DNA of 64,000 nucleotides from Candidatus Limnocylindrales bacterium. Lineage in GTDB: Bacteria > Desulfobacterota > Binatia > UBA1149 > CAITLU01. The notes under the pieces were generated by a model, which saw only the letters and a program-made list of their open reading frames with translations, was not told the DNA's origin and searched no databases. The stretch lies in NCBI GenBank assembly GCA_035571835.1, contig DATNBU010000040.1, positions 34,735 to 98,734 of the forward strand, read 5' to 3'. Every line of letters starts with the position of its first letter. Within the stretch, counting starts at the first letter, position 1. Below, in pieces: positions 62,414 through 64,000 of the stretch. The position numbers and the translations under genes were made by a program.

Positions 62414-64000
62414 ATGCGTCCGGCGCTCGAATCCGTCGTGCGCCAGGCCGCGCAGCCGTGGCAGAGCGCATTTGTGCTCGCCATCGAAGCGGCTCCGTCA
62501 CCCGAGCACGCCGAATCTGCGTTCGAGCGGCTCGTCGAGACGGCCGGGCCCGAGCTGCTGCTGGCATGGCCGGCGGCCGAGCTCGAAGCGCTTGCGGTCG
62601 TCGTCGGCGCCAGTCCGTACTTCGCGCGCCAGCTCGTCTCCTCCGCCGAACGCTGGCCGGTGCTCGCGAAGTCGTACGAAAACCCGCCGCCGTCGCGCGA
62701 AGCGCTCGCCGATGCGGGCGGCGTCGCTGCGGACGACGACGCGGCAACGCTCGGCCGCAAGCTGCGCCGCATGGCCGCGGCCGAGATGTACCGCATCGGC
62801 GCGCGCGACCTGCTCGGGCTGGCAACGCTCGACGAGACGATCACGTCGCTGACCACGCTTGCCGACGTCGCGATCTCGATTGCCGTTGCGCAGTCGCGCG
62901 TGCTGCTCGTTCGCAGCGGCGGAGACGCACTCGGCGAGGACGGCCGGCCGCTCGGCTTCGTGGTGCTCGGGATGGGAAAGCTCGGAGGCTGCGAGCTCAA
63001 CTTCAGCTCCGACGTCGACCTCGTCTACCTTTACGAATCCGACCGCGTCCAGGCGGGAAGCCGGCCAGCGCGCGAATTCTTCACGCATCTCGCATCGGCG
63101 GTGACGCGCGCGATCGGCGACGTCACGCAGGACGGCGTCGTGTTTCGCGTCGACCTCAGGCTGCGGCCCGAAGGCATCAACGGACTGCCCGTCAACCCGA
63201 TCGGTGTCGCGCTCGATTACTACGAGGGGTGGGGCGACACGTGGGAGCGCGGGGCGCTGGCCAAGGCCCGGCCGGTTGCCGGCGATCTCGCCCTCGGCGA
63301 GCGCTTCCTGGCAGCGCTCGAGCCGTTCGTCTACCGGCGCCACCTCGACTTCGACACGATCGAAGACCTGCGCGGAATGAAAGACCGCATCGATGCCGAG
63401 CTCGCGCTCGAGAAGCCCGGCATCCGCAACGTGAAGATCGGCCGCGGCGGAATTCGTGAGCTCGAGTTCGTCGTGCAGGTGCTCCAGCTCATCCACGGCG
63501 GCCACGTTCGCGAAGTTCGCGGGGCGGGGACGCGCCGCGCGATCGATGCGCTCGAGCGCCACGCACTGCTTTCCTCGGAGGAAGCCGCTGACCTTCGAGG
63601 CGCGTACGCATTTCTGCGCAACGTCGAGCATGCCATCCAGGTCGAGGAGAAACGCCAGACGCAGACACTGCCGCTCCGGCCCGAAGGGCTGCGCTGGCTC
63701 GCGCGGCGGCTCGGTTACGGAACAGGCCGGCGCGGCGCGCCGCTGTCGCCCGACGAAGTGGCTGGCTTCGAGCACGACTGGGATCGCGTCACGCACCGGG
63801 TGTACGAGTTGTTCCTGCGCTTTCTCGAAATGCGTCCGGGCGAGGATCCGCGCCGCGACCAGGCAGCCGATCCGGTCGCGCTCGCGGTGCTCGGACAGAT
63901 CAGCGACGGCCGCTTCGACGATGCGGGAGCCGTGCTCGAGCGCATGGGCATCGACGGCGGCGCCGATGCGGCAAAGAATCTCGCACGCATCTACCAGGGA
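62414..64000 (+). CDS. glnE: Glutamine synthetase adenylyltransferase / adenylyl-removing enzyme (5' part)
   Basis: 529 codons from ATG 62414 are visible; the frame runs off the right end. The first nucleotidyltransferase domain is diagnostic: GFVVLGMGKLGGCELNFSSDVDLVYLYE at ~178-205, then FRVDLRLRPEGINGLPVNP, ALDYYEGWGDTWERGALAKARPVAGD and the helical NVKIGRGGIRELEFVVQVLQL. GlnE adenylylates and deadenylylates glutamine synthetase in response to PII and glutamine. Only the N-terminal (adenylyl-removing) half lies here. The start follows the trmFO stop by two bases, so the genes are probably coupled. Confidence 0.95.
   Translation, partial: MRPALESVVRQAAQPWQSAFVLAIEAAPSPEHAESAFERLVETAGPELLLAWPAAELEALAVVVGASPYFARQLVSSAERWPVLAKSYENPPPSREALADAGGVAADDDAATLGRKLRRMAAAEMYRIGARDLLGLATLDETITSLTTLADVAISIAVAQSRVLLVRSGGDALGEDGRPLGFVVLGMGKLGGCELNFSSDVDLVYLYESDRVQAGSRPAREFFTHLASAVTRAIGDVTQDGVVFRVDLRLRPEGINGLPVNPIGVALDYYEGWGDTWERGALAKARPVAGDLALGERFLAALEPFVYRRHLDFDTIEDLRGMKDRIDAELALEKPGIRNVKIGRGGIRELEFVVQVLQLIHGGHVREVRGAGTRRAIDALERHALLSSEEAADLRGAYAFLRNVEHAIQVEEKRQTQTLPLRPEGLRWLARRLGYGTGRRGAPLSPDEVAGFEHDWDRVTHRVYELFLRFLEMRPGEDPRRDQAADPVALAVLGQISDGRFDDAGAVLERMGIDGGADAAKNLARIYQG

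Overview
The window is a high-GC bacterial chromosome segment, densely coded on both strands. It has no tRNA, rRNA, CRISPR array, transposase, integrase or phage gene that I can find. Both ends cut genes: a regulator at the left and glnE at the right. The content points to a free-living, Gram-negative, deltaproteobacterium-grade lineage such as Ca. Binatota, Myxococcota or Desulfobacterota. The clues are large exported proteins with dockerin-like calcium repeats and DUF4215 Cys-rich repeats, lipoproteins, a dprA-topA-trmFO block, GlnE, several glutathione S-transferases, a TIGR00027 methyltransferase and a DUF3556 membrane protein. The lineage is an inference; no marker here settles it.

Layout. 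1-5.3 kb: a winged-helix/AAA+ regulator on the minus strand, back to back with an ECF42-like sigma factor, then a YCII/DGPF protein and a GST. 5.4-11.5 kb: a DUF2231 membrane protein, a 1084-residue beta-helix protein with a dockerin-like end, a lipoprotein, the decayed tail of a multicopper oxidase and two small secreted proteins. 11.5-17.8 kb: a minus-strand methyltransferase/TetR/sterol-desaturase operon with a clear promoter and operator, then a GlcD-type FAD oxidase, 3-methyladenine glycosylase and DUF3556 protein. 17.8-24 kb: a secreted protein and a dockerin-tagged sulfatase diverging from a 20-nt inverted repeat, then a second large winged-helix/ATPase regulator. 24-30 kb: Hsp20, a small lipoprotein, a thioesterase/GNAT pair and a 1054-residue surface protein (BNR repeats, DUF4215, dockerin-like, cohesin-like). 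30-39 kb: an exported lipase, a Tat-exported repeat protein, a 1523-residue methyltransferase/glycosyltransferase fusion and a LamG-dockerin protein.

39-45 kb: a VOC protein and TetR regulator sharing one operator, a frameshifted Uma2 gene, an HD-domain/GST pair, ComM and another GST. 45-49 kb: ppk1 and ppx, translationally linked, for polyphosphate synthesis and breakdown. 49-52.6 kb: an assimilatory sulfite reductase unit (DUF2849-cysI-DUF934) divergent from a LysR regulator. 52.5-57 kb: RluA-type pseudouridine synthase, TrpG/PabA, DUF72, topoisomerase IB and a small hydrophilic protein. 57-64 kb: dprA, topA, a 105-bp tandem repeat, trmFO and glnE, all rightward.

The most distinctive content is the exported set. 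Four proteins carry dockerin-like repeats and one of them also ends in a cohesin-like domain, which raises the possibility of a cellulosome-like or self-assembling surface system outside Firmicutes. The sulfatase in this set has an atypical formylglycine motif and sits beside a large ATP-dependent regulator.
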